A stretch of 64,000 nucleotides of DNA, from contig NZ_JAZHRR010000001.1 of NCBI RefSeq assembly GCF_036924515.1, positions 1,397,001-1,461,000 on the forward strand, in the 5' to 3' direction. This DNA comes from Bradyrhizobium sp. AZCC 1610 (lineage in GTDB: Bacteria > Pseudomonadota > Alphaproteobacteria > Rhizobiales > Xanthobacteraceae). The position numbers and the translations under genes were made by a program. Of the stretch, positions 52,270 to 61,899 are shown one piece after another; the first letter of the stretch is position 1, and every line of letters begins with the position of its first letter. A model generated the notes under the pieces. The model did no database searches, was not told the DNA's origin, and saw nothing but the letters and a program-made list of their open reading frames with translations.

Positions 52270-54618
52270 ATGAAGATCGCGATTATCGGCGGCGGACCGG
52301 CCGGTCTCTACGCCGCGATCCTCTTGAAGAAACAGCGGCCCCAGGCCGAGATCACGGTCTATGAGCGCAACCGCGCCGACGACACCTTCGGCTTCGGCGT
52401 GGTGTTCTCCGATGCCACGCTCGACAATTTCGAGAAATACGATCCACCGAGCTATCGCCGCATCACGCAGGAATTCGCCTATTGGGACGACATCGCCGTG
52501 CATTTCCGCGGCACCGTGCATCGCGTCGGCGGCAACGGTTTTTGCGGCTGCTCGCGCCGGACGCTGCTGTTGATCCTGCAGGAGCGCGCCCGCGAACTCG
52601 GCGTGACGCTGCTGTTCGAGACCGATATCGACGACGAGGCGAGGTTCGCCAATGCCGACCTCATCGTGCTCGCCGACGGCATCAACAGCCGATTCCGCGA
52701 CAAATACATTGACCACTTCCAGCCGCAGATCGATCTGCGCTCCAACAAGTTTGCGTGGATGGGCTCGACCAAGCCGCTTGACGCCTTCACCTTCATCTTC
52801 CAGGAGACCGAGTGGGGCCCGTTCATCGCGCATGCCTATCAATACGAGACCGGACGCTCGACCTGGATTTTCGAGACGGATGCCGAAACCTTCCAGCGTG
52901 CCGGACTCGAAGGCCTGAGCGAGCAGCAATCCGCCGATCGGATGGCCGAGATTTTCGGCTGGTTCCTCGACGGCCATCCGCTGCTGATCAATCGCTCGAT
53001 GTGGCGGAATTTCCCGATGATCCGCAGCCAGCGCTGGGTCAAGGACAACATGGTGCTGCTCGGCGACGCCAAGGCAACCGCGCATTTCTCGATCGGCTCC
53101 GGCACCAAGCTCGCGATGGAAGACGCGATCGCGCTGGCCGATGCGATGGCGCAGGCGCCGACGGTCGAGGGCGCATTGCAAACCTACGAGCACGGCCGGC
53201 GCGAGGAGGTCGAGAAGACCCAACACGCCGCCGACGTGTCGCTGGTCTGGTTCGAACATGTCGACCGCTTCTGGGACTTCGATCCCGTGCAGTTCGCCTT
53301 CGGCGTCATGACCCGCGCCAAGGCGATCACCTACGATAATTTGACGCTGCGCGCGCCCGAGTTCGTCCGCGAGGTCGACACGGCGTTTGCAAAACAGGTT
53401 CGTTCAAAAGGCTTCGACGTAGATATCGAAAAGCCCGTGGCGCCGATGTTCCAGCCGCTGAAACTGCGCGAGATGGAAGTCAGCAATCGCGCGGTGGTCT
53501 CGCCGATGTGCATGTACTCCGCGAAGGAAGGCGTGCCCGGCGATTTCCATCTGGTGCATTACGGCTCGCGCGCCATCGGCGGCGCCGGGTTGATCTTCAC
53601 CGAGATGACCTGCGTCGGCCGCGATGCCCGCATCACGCCGGGCTGCACTGGCCTATGGAACGACGAGCAGCAGGCGGCGTGGACGCGGATCGTCGATTTC
53701 GTCCACGCCAATTCGGCCGCGAAGATCTGCCTGCAGCTTGGACACGCCGGCCGCAAAGGCGCGACCAAATTGATGTGGGAGGGCATGGACCGGCCGCTGG
53801 AGCAGGGCGGCTGGGACACGATCTCGGCGTCGCCTTTGCCTTACTTCCCCGACAGCCAGGTGCCGCGCGAGATGGATCGTGCCGCGATGGACCGCGTCAA
53901 GCAGGAGTTCGTCGCCGCGGCCTTGCGTGGCGAGGCCTGCGGCTTTGACATGCTCGAGATGCACTGTGCCCATGGCTATCTGCTGGCGAGTTTCATTTCG
54001 CCGCTGACCAATCAGCGCACCGACGAATATGGCGGCACGCTCGCCAACCGGCTGCGCTATCCGCTGGAAGTGTTCGAGGCGATGCGTGCGGCTTGGCCGG
54101 CACACAAGCCGATGTCGGTTCGTATCTCCGCCACCGACTGGGCTGCGGGCGGCATCACCGGTAATGACGCGGTCGCGATCGCGCGCGCGTTCGGCGAAGC
54201 CGGCGTCGATCTGGTCGATGTCTCGACAGGGCAGACCGTGCGCGACGCGCAGCCGATCTACGGCCGGATGTTCCAGACACCATTCTCCGATCAGGTCCGC
54301 AACGAAGCTCGGGTTGCGACCATGTGCGTCGGGAACATCACGACCGCGGATCAGGTCAATACCATCCTCGCCGCCGGCCGCGCCGATCTCGTGGCGCTGG
54401 CCCGGCCGCATCTGGTCGATCCGTTCTTCACGATGCGGGCGGCGGCCTGGTACGGCGCCGATATTGCCTGTCCGCCGCAATATCTGCCCGGCAAGGAACA
54501 GATTTTCCGCAACAGCGTGCGCGACCGCCAGGATTTCGAGGACCTCAAAATTAAGGGTAAGCCGAAAACCCGCGCCGAGCTGAAAGCCGAGGCGACAAAG
54601 CCGCTTGCAGCCGAATAG
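52270..54618 (+). CDS. Fused flavin monooxygenase/OYE-type reductase: 2-aminobenzoyl-CoA monooxygenase/reductase or salicylyl-CoA 5-hydroxylase
   Basis: A 782-aa two-domain flavoenzyme. Residues 1-390 are a class A FAD monooxygenase ([11 protein letters not shown] near the start; [22 protein letters not shown], about 260-281). Residues 395-770 are an old yellow enzyme domain ([60 protein letters not shown]). This fusion and length match 2-aminobenzoyl-CoA monooxygenase/reductase of Azoarcus, which hydroxylates and then reduces 2-aminobenzoyl-CoA without ring-cleaving dioxygenases. Strong GGAGG site upstream. Salicylyl-CoA is the alternative substrate. Confidence 0.9.
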   Translation: MKIAIIGGGPAGLYAAILLKKQRPQAEITVYERNRADDTFGFGVVFSDATLDNFEKYDPPSYRRITQEFAYWDDIAVHFRGTVHRVGGNGFCGCSRRTLLLILQERARELGVTLLFETDIDDEARFANADLIVLADGINSRFRDKYIDHFQPQIDLRSNKFAWMGSTKPLDAFTFIFQETEWGPFIAHAYQYETGRSTWIFETDAETFQRAGLEGLSEQQSADRMAEIFGWFLDGHPLLINRSMWRNFPMIRSQRWVKDNMVLLGDAKATAHFSIGSGTKLAMEDAIALADAMAQAPTVEGALQTYEHGRREEVEKTQHAADVSLVWFEHVDRFWDFDPVQFAFGVMTRAKAITYDNLTLRAPEFVREVDTAFAKQVRSKGFDVDIEKPVAPMFQPLKLREMEVSNRAVVSPMCMYSAKEGVPGDFHLVHYGSRAIGGAGLIFTEMTCVGRDARITPGCTGLWNDEQQAAWTRIVDFVHANSAAKICLQLGHAGRKGATKLMWEGMDRPLEQGGWDTISASPLPYFPDSQVPREMDRAAMDRVKQEFVAAALRGEACGFDMLEMHCAHGYLLASFISPLTNQRTDEYGGTLANRLRYPLEVFEAMRAAWPAHKPMSVRISATDWAAGGITGNDAVAIARAFGEAGVDLVDVSTGQTVRDAQPIYGRMFQTPFSDQVRNEARVATMCVGNITTADQVNTILAAGRADLVALARPHLVDPFFTMRAAAWYGADIACPPQYLPGKEQIFRNSVRDRQDFEDLKIKGKPKTRAELKAEATKPLAAE

Positions 54619-54700
54619 GCCGGATGGCACCCTCTATCGATCCCCTCCCTCTCCACTGCAAATGGGGCGGGGTGAAAGAGCGTAGAGCGGAGTTAAGCGC

Positions 54701-55951
54701 ATGAAAGCGATCATCGTCGGGGGCGGCATCGGAGGCCTTACCACTGCGCTGATGTTGCGCGCGCGCGGCATCGACTGCGAATTGTTCGAACAGTCCGATA
54801 GCATCCGCGAGCTTGGCGTCGGCATCAATACGCTGCCGCATGCTATCCGCGAATTGACCGGCCTTGGGCTGCTTGACCGGCTCGACGCCACCGCTGTTCG
54901 TACCGATCAATTGTATTATCTCAACCGCCACGGCCAGGAAGTCTGGCGCGAACCGCGCGGCCTCGATGCCGGCCACGACGTGCCGCAATTCTCGGTTCAT
55001 CGCGGACGCCTGCAGAGTGTGATCCATCGCGCCGTCGAGGAACGGCTCGGGCCTGAGGCAATCCACACCGGTTGCCGTCTCGGCTCCTTAGCGCAGCATG
55101 AGGGCGGCGTGGTCGCGCACTTCTTCGACCGCACCGGCGCCCATGTCAAAACCGCTCGCGGCGATATCCTGATCGGCGCCGACGGCATTCATTCGCGGGT
55201 GCGCGAGATGCTGTTTCCCGACGAGGGACCGCCGTGCTGGAACGGGTTGATGCTGTGGCGCGGCGCGCGCGACTGGCCGGCATTCCTGACCGGCCGCTCG
55301 ATGATCGTGGCCGGCGGATTGAATGCCAAGGTCGTGGTCTATCCGATTGCGGAAGGTTCGAGCTCGTTGAGCCGGCTGACCAATTGGGCGGTGTTGGTGA
55401 AGATCGGCGACGGCAATTCGCCGCCGCCGCGCCGCGAGGACTGGTCACGGCCCGGCAAGCGCGAGGAGCTGATGCCGCATGTCGAGCGGTTCAAGGTGCC
55501 CTATGTCGATGTGCGCAGCCTGATCTCGGCGACGCCGGAATTCTACGAGTACCCGTGCTGCGACCGCGATCCCCTACCGTACTGGACCTCGGGACGGGTC
55601 ACGCTGCTCGGCGACGCCGCGCATCCGATGTATCCGGTCGGTTCCAACGGCGCGTCGCAGGCGATCCTTGACGCCCGCGCGCTGGCCGACGAATTGGCGC
55701 GCTGCGAGCATCCGCGCCAGGCGCTGGTGGCCTATGAGCATAAGCGGCTGCCGATGACGGCGGAGATCGTGCGCTCGAACCGCCGCGGCGGCCCCGAGGG
55801 CGTGATCGACGCGGTCGAGCAACTCGCGCCGGATGGCTTTACCGATATCGAGAAGGTGCTGAGCCACGCCCAGCGCGAGGCGATCGTGCGCGGCTACGCG
55901 TCCAAGGCCGGCTTTGCGCCGCCGTTGGGATTGGCGGCGGTGCGGGCGTAA
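54701..55951 (+). CDS. FAD-dependent monooxygenase (aromatic hydroxylase-like)
   Basis: A 416-aa class A flavoprotein. The FAD motif is GGGIGGLTTALML at the start. GADGIHSRVRE (about 157-167) and GDAAHPMYPVGSNGASQAILDARAL (about 305-329) are the usual second and third FAD contacts. It resembles salicylate or 3-hydroxybenzoate hydroxylases. It follows the fused monooxygenase in the same direction and is followed by a REP-like palindrome. It may hydroxylate a free aromatic acid in a side branch. Confidence 0.88.
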   Translation: MKAIIVGGGIGGLTTALMLRARGIDCELFEQSDSIRELGVGINTLPHAIRELTGLGLLDRLDATAVRTDQLYYLNRHGQEVWREPRGLDAGHDVPQFSVHRGRLQSVIHRAVEERLGPEAIHTGCRLGSLAQHEGGVVAHFFDRTGAHVKTARGDILIGADGIHSRVREMLFPDEGPPCWNGLMLWRGARDWPAFLTGRSMIVAGGLNAKVVVYPIAEGSSSLSRLTNWAVLVKIGDGNSPPPRREDWSRPGKREELMPHVERFKVPYVDVRSLISATPEFYEYPCCDRDPLPYWTSGRVTLLGDAAHPMYPVGSNGASQAILDARALADELARCEHPRQALVAYEHKRLPMTAEIVRSNRRGGPEGVIDAVEQLAPDGFTDIEKVLSHAQREAIVRGYASKAGFAPPLGLAAVRA

Positions 55952-55959
55952 TTGCACGC

Positions 55960-56046
55960 CGTAGCCCGGATGGAGCGCAGCGCAATCCGGGGTTCGATCA
56001 GCAGCGGCAGCGGCCCCGGGTTTCGCTGCGCTCCACCCGGGCTACG
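55960..56046. repeat. REP-like inverted repeat
   Basis: A 23-base arm (55960-55982, CGTAGCCCGGATGGAGCGCA start) pairs with 56024-56046 with one mismatch. It lies in the convergent gap between the flavoprotein and cupin genes, where it could also end transcription on both strands. Confidence 0.8.
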
Positions 56047-56056
56047 GGGTATTCCC

Positions 56057-56512
56057 TCACGCCCCCGGAGGCGGCGGCAGGAAGTGGATGTTGTGCTCGG
56101 CCGCCAGCGCCACCACCGCGTCCGGGGTCTGCTCCTTCATGTTGTGGATCGCCCAGAACAGATCGTAGAGCCGCCGCGTCGGCGAGACCCAGAACAGCGC
56201 CTTCGCGGTGCGGCCGGACTTGTTGAAGATGCCGTGCGGCTTGCCCATCGGCAGCCGCACCAGATCGCCTGGGGTAGCCTGCGTCTCGGCGCCGTCGAGG
56301 AAGAAGTCGAGCTTACCCTCGAGGATGTAGAGATATTCGTCCTGGTCGGGATGAATATGCGGCGGCACGAAGGTCTCGGGCGGCAGCGTCGCATGCCACG
56401 AGAAGGAATGCTCGGTGACGTTTTTCGGCACATAGGTCTGGCCGAGGATGCTCCAGGAGATTCCCTGGATGCCTTCATTGGCGCGCGTGATGCCGGCGAT
56501 TTCGGTCTTCAT
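56057..56512 (-). CDS. Cupin-domain protein (paralogue 1)
   Basis: A 151-aa single cupin. Metal-binding motif 1 is PPHIHPDQDEYLYILEGKLDF and motif 2 is PMGKPHGIFNKS (His, His, Glu, His pattern), followed by ALFWVSPTRRLYDLFWAIHNM. It starts at ATG behind GGAGGGAGCG, 22 bases downstream of the ABC binding protein, so it is in that operon. It is clearly related to the cupin at 59746 (shared ILGQ-Y-PK, HPDQDE/HPTQDE, FNKSxxxAxALFWVSP). It may act on an unstable CoA-pathway intermediate or serve in dioxygen chemistry. Confidence 0.85.
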   Translation of the reverse strand: MKTEIAGITRANEGIQGISWSILGQTYVPKNVTEHSFSWHATLPPETFVPPHIHPDQDEYLYILEGKLDFFLDGAETQATPGDLVRLPMGKPHGIFNKSGRTAKALFWVSPTRRLYDLFWAIHNMKEQTPDAVVALAAEHNIHFLPPPPGA

Positions 56513-56534
56513 GATATCGCTCCCTCCTGATTGT

Positions 56535-57707
56535 CTATTTGGCTGCCGTGCAGTCCTTGGCGTAACGGTCGCCATAGTTGGAAAACACCTTCTCGACGAT
56601 CTCGGTCTGGAATTTTCCGTCCGGACGCTTGGCGACCTTGGTCAGATAAAAATTCTGAATTGGATAGCCGTTGACGTTGAACTTGAAGTCGCCGCGCAGC
56701 GAGGTGAACTCGGCCTTCCTGAGCGCGGCCGACACGGCGTTCTTGTTCTTGAGGTCGCCCTTCACCGCCTTCACCGCGCTGTCGATCAGCATCGCCGTAT
56801 CATAGCCCTGCATAGCGTAGGTGCCGGGCACGCTGTTGTAGGCAGCCTCGTAGGCGGCCACGAACTTCTTGCTCTGGGGATTGTCCATGTTCGGCGCCCA
56901 GTTGGCGCCGCCGAACATGCCGACCGCGGCGTCCTGTTGCGCGGGCAAGGTCGATTCATCGACGGTGAATGCCGACAACACCGGGATCTTGTCGGCGAGG
57001 CCGGCCTGCCGGTACTGCTTCACGAGGCCGACGCCCATGCCACCCGGCATGAAGGTGAACAGCGCATCGACCTTGGAAGAAGCGATCTTGGTCAGCTCGA
57101 CCTGGAAATCCAGCGTACCCAGCGGCGTGTAGCTTTCCTCTGATATCTCACCCTTGTAGTCCAGCTTGAAGCCGGCCGCCGAATCCTTGCCGGCCTGATA
57201 GTTCGGCACCAGCACATACATGCGCTTGTAGCCGCGGTCCTGCGCGACCTTGCCGAGGATCTCGTGAACCTGGTCGTTCTGGTAGGAAGTCACGTAGAAG
57301 AACGGGCTGCAGTCCTTGCCGGCATAGCTCGACGGCCCCGCGTTCGGGCTGATCAGGAACGTCTTGTTCTCGGTCACCGGCCGATGAATGGCCTGCAGGA
57401 TATTGGAGAAGATCGGTCCGACCACGAAATCGACCTTCTCGCGTTCGAGCAGGCCCTTGGCCTTGGTCACCGCGCCATCGGGCTTGAGTTCGTCGTCGAC
57501 GACGACGACCTCGACGTCCTTGCCGGCCATCTTGCCGCCGAGGTCCTTGATTCCGAGTTGGAGGCCGTCGCGCGATTGCTGGCCGAGGACGGCCGCGGGG
57601 CCGGACAAGGTCGTGATCACGCCGATCTTGATTTTCTCCTGCGCTGCCGCCGGACCGGCCGCAACCAGCAAAACGGCGAGTCCTGTCAGCTTCAACGACT
57701 GCTTCAT
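56535..57707 (-). CDS. ABC transporter substrate-binding protein (branched-chain/aromatic acid type)
   Basis: A 390-aa periplasmic binding protein of the Leu/Ile/Val (HAAT) class. It has a Sec signal (to AAAQEK, residue about 23), then IKIGVITTLSGPAAVLGQQSRDG, GPIFSNILQAIHRPVTENK and FTFMPGGMGVGLVKQYRQAGL. In Rhodopseudomonas and Bradyrhizobium, proteins of this type near aromatic clusters bind benzoates or coumarates. No permease or ATPase genes are in the window. It is divergent from the MarR regulator, with candidate operator E between them. Confidence 0.9.
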   Translation of the reverse strand: MKQSLKLTGLAVLLVAAGPAAAQEKIKIGVITTLSGPAAVLGQQSRDGLQLGIKDLGGKMAGKDVEVVVVDDELKPDGAVTKAKGLLEREKVDFVVGPIFSNILQAIHRPVTENKTFLISPNAGPSSYAGKDCSPFFYVTSYQNDQVHEILGKVAQDRGYKRMYVLVPNYQAGKDSAAGFKLDYKGEISEESYTPLGTLDFQVELTKIASSKVDALFTFMPGGMGVGLVKQYRQAGLADKIPVLSAFTVDESTLPAQQDAAVGMFGGANWAPNMDNPQSKKFVAAYEAAYNSVPGTYAMQGYDTAMLIDSAVKAVKGDLKNKNAVSAALRKAEFTSLRGDFKFNVNGYPIQNFYLTKVAKRPDGKFQTEIVEKVFSNYGDRYAKDCTAAK

Positions 57708-57841
57708 GATTATTCCTCCATTCGGCCTCTGCAGCCGAAAACCCATGCTGCACCAAATGCTCGGACTGCAGCTTATTCTGACGGTGACGGCGCCTGCAAG
57801 TACAACGCATCCATGCAAGTCACCATGCAAGCCATGCGCCA

Positions 57842-57863
57842 ATTGCTTGAAACCTAAAGAAAT
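57842..57863. promoter_or_regulatory. Candidate operator E (TTGAAACCTAAAG type)
   Basis: TTGCTTGAAACCTAAAGAAA lies in the gap between the divergent binding-protein and MarR genes, 69 bases before the MarR start. It matches the core of sites A-D at most positions. Confidence 0.45.
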
Positions 57864-57931
57864 CTGGGCAATGATCCGCAAGCTGCGCTCTGTTCGGATC
57901 ACCGAACGCCCAAGCCGGACAAGATTTGCAT

Positions 57932-58426
57932 ATGATCCTTGATTCAGAGACCAAGGCCGTCGAGCTCCCGGAGCATCATGGCGACGAACTCAGGCTGTGG
58001 CTTCGCCTACTGACCTGCACGACCCTGATCGAGGGCGAGGTGCGCAGCCGGTTGCGCGAACGCTTCGACGTCACGCTGCCGCGGTTCGATCTGATGGCCC
58101 AGCTCGACAAGGTGCCGGAGGGCATGACGCTATCAGATGTCTCCAAGCGGATGATGGTCTCGAACGGCAACGTCACCGGATTGGTCGAGCGCCTCGTCGA
58201 ATCCGGGCATCTCGACCGCCGCACGTCGGATGCCGACCGCCGCGTGCAGGTGATCCGCCTGACCAAGGCAGGGCGAGCCGAATTCCGCAAGATGGCGGCG
58301 GAGCACGAATTGTGGATTGCCGATGTCTTCGGGGACCTGACGCCAAAGGACGTCCGCGAACTGATGCGTCTGTTGGCCAAGACCAAGGCTTCGGCGCAGA
58401 AGTCCGCGAAGGCGCGAGCGGGTTGA
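57932..58426 (+). CDS. MarR-family transcriptional regulator
   Basis: A 164-aa MarR protein. The winged helix spans about 55-125: MTLSDVSKRMMVSNGNVTGLVERLVESGHLDRRTSDADRRVQVIRLTKAGRAEF. ATG is chosen over an in-frame TTG two codons earlier. Members such as BadR, HbaR-partner and CouR repress aromatic-CoA genes and respond to aryl-CoA thioesters. Its location in the centre of the cluster makes it the leading candidate to bind the shared AT-rich palindromes. Confidence 0.92.
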   Translation: MILDSETKAVELPEHHGDELRLWLRLLTCTTLIEGEVRSRLRERFDVTLPRFDLMAQLDKVPEGMTLSDVSKRMMVSNGNVTGLVERLVESGHLDRRTSDADRRVQVIRLTKAGRAEFRKMAAEHELWIADVFGDLTPKDVRELMRLLAKTKASAQKSAKARAG

Positions 58427-58477
58427 GGCTGGCGCGGGAAGGGTGATCCGTTGAACGCGGATGTGACTGGCCGGACG

Positions 58478-59497
58478 CTAGTTCATCACGCGCAGGGTCG
58501 CCGAGGGCGTCTCACCGAATTTGGCGCGATAGGCGCTCGCCATCCGGCTGAGATGAGTAAATCCAAGCTCGAATGCGATGTCGGTGATGCTTTCGTCAGG
58601 GGAGGCGGCGGCCAATCTGGCATTGAGATGCGCGAGCCGGATGTCGCGCAGCATTTCCGAGATCGACATTCCGAAATGCCGCCTGAAGCCGAGCTGCAAC
58701 GCGCGGATACCCGTGCCTGCGGCTTCGGCCAGTTGCGCAAGATCGAGCGGCTGTTCCGCGTGCGCATACAGGAACTCGCGCGCCCGCCGGAGTGGCTGCG
58801 GCAGCGCTTCGGCCCGGCCGCCAAATCGCTCGATCGCATCGCTCGCGCTGTGGCGCTGGCCGTAGAGCAAGGCACCCAACAGCGTCTCGCGCATATCGGC
58901 CGCTGCCGCCGAAGAAAGCGGCCGTTGCGGTCCGAGGCATTCGGCGAGATCGACGAGTTCGAGGATCTGCGACTGCAGCGCCCGGCCACCTGCAGACGAG
59001 AGATCGACCGCGGGCTCGAACTCGACTGCGCCCGTCGGCCGGCCCGACAGCGCTGCGGCCCGTTGCTCCAACAGACGGCGATCGACCAGCAGAATGAGCT
59101 GGGCGCAATTGCCTTGCCAGGTCATTCGTGTGGGAATCGTCGGCGACAATAGCGAGGCGCTGGCGCCGGGAGCGGTTGCAATGTCGCGCGCCGCCGTTTG
59201 GATCCGCGCCGAACCGTCTACGGGAATTTGCAGCAGGAAGAAGCGCTCGAGACAGCCGGGGTCGATCGACACCGATCCGCCATAGGCGACGTAGTTGACG
59301 GAGAAGCCGCCAAAGACCGCGCTGTTATGCAGCGCGAAGAATTCAGGCGACGATCGCGTGGTGGGCTTCAATTCATGCGGGCAGAAGATGCGCCCGACCG
59401 CATCGGCCGCGTCGTCGACGCTGTCGGTCGAAACGCGGTTGAACGCCGCCAAACGGACGGCGGGGTCATGCTCTGGAACGCTGGTAGCCCTCGCCAC
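58478..59497 (-). CDS. AraC-family transcriptional regulator
   Basis: A 339-aa regulator. The N-terminal ligand domain (about 20-190) is of the AraC_binding_2 type. The C-terminal double HTH runs from LDLAQLAEAAGTGIRALQLGFRRHFGMSISEMLRDIRLAHLNARL to SITDIAFELGFTHLSRMASAYRAKFGETPSATLR. The start is GTG (VARATSVPEHDP) with AAAGGG seven bases upstream. A longer upstream frame overlaps the divergent promoter and is not used. Probably an activator of the cupin-monooxygenase-ligase unit that begins on the other strand. Confidence 0.9.
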   Translation of the reverse strand: MARATSVPEHDPAVRLAAFNRVSTDSVDDAADAVGRIFCPHELKPTTRSSPEFFALHNSAVFGGFSVNYVAYGGSVSIDPGCLERFFLLQIPVDGSARIQTAARDIATAPGASASLLSPTIPTRMTWQGNCAQLILLVDRRLLEQRAAALSGRPTGAVEFEPAVDLSSAGGRALQSQILELVDLAECLGPQRPLSSAAAADMRETLLGALLYGQRHSASDAIERFGGRAEALPQPLRRAREFLYAHAEQPLDLAQLAEAAGTGIRALQLGFRRHFGMSISEMLRDIRLAHLNARLAAASPDESITDIAFELGFTHLSRMASAYRAKFGETPSATLRVMN

Positions 59498-59513
59498 GGC
59501 CCGGCCCTTTGCA

Positions 59514-59535
59514 TTTATTTGAAGCCTATAATATC
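59514..59535. promoter_or_regulatory. Candidate operator C (TTGAAGCCTATAA type)
   Basis: TTTATTTGAAGCCTATAATA begins 17 bases upstream of the AraC GTG on the minus strand and about 210 bases before the cupin gene on the plus strand. It shares AAGCCTA with sites A and B. Confidence 0.45.
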
Positions 59536-59745
59536 GGCGCAGGCACCTATTGGAAAGGCGTTTTGTTGGCGTTTGCCTGCCTGATCCAGAGGCAAGCCGT
59601 CTTTTTCGCGCCGCAGCAATCAGAAAAATTTCTGTCCGCGGACGACGGATTCGTTTTCTGGCTAGACGGTCGAGCCGCTGGGCCCCAGCCTGCGCGAACG
59701 AGTTCGACACCAAGGACCACCAACCGCGACACAGGAGATGGCGAC

Positions 59746-60195
59746 ATGGCAGCGCTCGAAAAAGGCATCACCGCCAACGGCACGGGCTACGGCGGCAAGA
59801 CCTGGAACATCCTGGGTCAGGTCTACTTCCCCAAGGCCGTAACCGATTCAACCTTTGCCTTCGAGACCAACAGCGAACCTGGCCAGTTCGTGCCGGTGCA
59901 CGTGCACCCGACGCAGGATGAATTCATCCTGGTGCAGGAGGGCACCCTCGACCTCAAGCTCGACGGCGCCTGGGTGCAGGCCAAGGCCGGCGATCTCGTT
60001 CGGATGCCGCGCGGCATCCCGCACGGCTATTTCAATAAATCCGACAAGCCGGCGCGCGCGCTGTTCTGGGTGTCGCCGATGCAGAAGCTCGAAGCGCTGT
60101 TCAACCAGCTCCACAATCTGACGGATCCTGATGAGGTAGTTCGGATCTCCGCGCAGCATGAAGTGAACTTCTTGCCGCCAGAGGCCAACGAATAG
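59746..60195 (+). CDS. Cupin-domain protein (paralogue 2)
   Basis: A 149-aa single cupin with VPVHVHPTQDEFILVQEGTLDLKLDG (motif 1) and MPRGIPHGYFNKSDKPARALFWVSPM (motif 2). ATG follows ACAGGAGATGGCGAC. It is first in a unit with the flavin monooxygenase. It is paralogous to the minus-strand cupin at 56057, which lies 3.5 kb away on the other side of the regulators. Metal-binding residues appear intact, so an enzymatic role is possible. Confidence 0.87.
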   Translation: MAALEKGITANGTGYGGKTWNILGQVYFPKAVTDSTFAFETNSEPGQFVPVHVHPTQDEFILVQEGTLDLKLDGAWVQAKAGDLVRMPRGIPHGYFNKSDKPARALFWVSPMQKLEALFNQLHNLTDPDEVVRISAQHEVNFLPPEANE

Positions 60196-60228
60196 CTCCC
60201 TGAGCCCATCCTTGCTGGAGGCATCATC

Positions 60229-61719
60229 ATGGTCAGGCGAAAGAAAGTCTGCGTCATCGGCGCGGGCGTATCCGGACTTGCGGCCGCAAAAGCCTTTGCT
60301 GCGCGCGGACATCGGATCACGATTGTCGAGCGCAGCGGCGATCTCGGTGGCGTCTGGGAGCCGGCGCGGTCCTATCCCGAGGTGCAAACCCAAAGCCCGA
60401 AGGATCTCTATCGTTACACCGACAAGGCGATGCCGGATTCCTATCCGGAATGGCCGAAGGGTCCGCAGGTCCACGCCTATCTAACTGAATACGCAAAGGA
60501 CAACGATCTCCTCAGTGCCATCCGCTTCAACACGGCCGTGGTGCAGATGGATCGCCGGCCCGATTCCGCTCCCGGCTGGCGGCTCGAGCTGCGGGGGCCG
60601 GATGGTGGTATCAGTCACGAAGATTTCGATTTTGTCGCGGTTTGTACGGGGCAGTTCAACGAGCCCCAGACGCTCAGCCTGCCCGGCGAAGACACTTTCA
60701 AGGCACAGGGAGGGCGCATCCCGCACTCCTCGCAATACAACGATCCGATGATCGCCAAAGGACGCAGGATCGTCGTACTCGGCGGTTCGAAGTCGGCGAC
60801 CGACATTGCGGTCAATGCGGTCAATTCCGGCGCTGTCGAAGTGACGCTGGTGTACCGCGAGCCGGTGTGGCGGATTCCCTATTTCATCGGCGGCCTGGTC
60901 AATTTCAAACGCATTCTCTACGTCCGCGCGCAGGAGGAGATGTTCCGGAGCTGGGGCATCGGCGCGATGTCGCGGTTCGCGCATGCGGTCGCAAAGCCGC
61001 TCGTTTGGGCCAATTGGCGCGGACTGGAGAGTCTGCTGAAGCTGCAGTTCAAGCTCGGCAAGTGCGACATGGTGCCGGAAGGGCGGATCGAGGACGGCGC
61101 CAATTGTTCGCTGCCGATCGCCACGCCGGGATTCTTTCCGATGGTCGCCGACGGCCACATCAAGGCTATCAGAGGCAGCTTCGAGCGCTACGACGGCAAT
61201 TCCATCGTGATGACCGGCGGGCAGCGCGTCCAGGCCGATGTGGCCGTGCTTGCGATCGGCTACAAACTGGGCGTGCCGTTCCTGCCGCCGGCGTACCGCG
61301 ACAGACTGGTCGATCCCGACGGGCAATACCGGCTCTATCGGCTGATCGCCAATCCGGACCTGCCCGAGATGGGATTCGTCGGTTTCAATTCCAGCTTCTG
61401 CACGGTGTTGTGTGCAGACCTCGCCGCGAACTGGCTGGTGCGCTACGCCGATGGCCAGCTTGCCCGTCAGCCGACGCCTAAGGAGATGCAAGACAACATC
61501 GAGATGATGCTGCATTTCAGGCGCGTCGAGCGGCCGGCGGCCGGCGTCTATGGCGGGCTGTGCGTCGCGCCCTATCACTTCAAGCATTTCGACGAATTGC
61601 TGGCCGATATCGGCGTGGCCGGACGCCGGGCTAATCCGCTGGTGGAGAAATTTACCCCGCCCGATGCCGCGGCCTATGGCCGCTTCCTGGCCTCGGCGCC
61701 GGCCTACCGCGCAGCCTGA
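60229..61719 (+). CDS. Class B flavin-containing monooxygenase
   Basis: A 496-aa FMO/Baeyer-Villiger-like protein. The FAD Rossmann motif is GAGVSGLAAAKAFAARGH (near residue 9), followed by GGVWEPARSYPEVQTQSP. A second nucleotide motif, GGSKSATDIAVNAV (about 183), is for NADPH. Near 345, ADVAVLAIGYKLGVPFLP fits the ATG-like linker. It lies 33 bases after the cupin. The substrate could be an amino-, thio- or keto-intermediate of the pathway. Confidence 0.87.
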   Translation: MVRRKKVCVIGAGVSGLAAAKAFAARGHRITIVERSGDLGGVWEPARSYPEVQTQSPKDLYRYTDKAMPDSYPEWPKGPQVHAYLTEYAKDNDLLSAIRFNTAVVQMDRRPDSAPGWRLELRGPDGGISHEDFDFVAVCTGQFNEPQTLSLPGEDTFKAQGGRIPHSSQYNDPMIAKGRRIVVLGGSKSATDIAVNAVNSGAVEVTLVYREPVWRIPYFIGGLVNFKRILYVRAQEEMFRSWGIGAMSRFAHAVAKPLVWANWRGLESLLKLQFKLGKCDMVPEGRIEDGANCSLPIATPGFFPMVADGHIKAIRGSFERYDGNSIVMTGGQRVQADVAVLAIGYKLGVPFLPPAYRDRLVDPDGQYRLYRLIANPDLPEMGFVGFNSSFCTVLCADLAANWLVRYADGQLARQPTPKEMQDNIEMMLHFRRVERPAAGVYGGLCVAPYHFKHFDELLADIGVAGRRANPLVEKFTPPDAAAYGRFLASAPAYRAA

Positions 61720-61804
61720 CGAAGGACGGGTTCCCATGGCGCTGTCAGGTTGATCTCGGCGACGGAGAGGCGTGATTCCGCCCGCGATTCTACCCTTGCG
61801 AAAA

Positions 61805-61826
61805 ATTGTTTTAAGCCTAAAATTAT
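61805..61826. promoter_or_regulatory. Candidate operator B (TTTTAAGCCTAAAAT type)
   Basis: ATTGTTTTAAGCCTAAAATT plus AT lies 74 bases before the CoA-ligase start, immediately after the FMO gene. It is the best match to the reverse complement of site A. Confidence 0.6.
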
Positions 61827-61899
61827 TTGCGAGACGGCGTTGCCGGGCGTCCCTCGATATTGATCTCGAGCCTTTCATTGAAAGCGAGGGGAGATAGAA

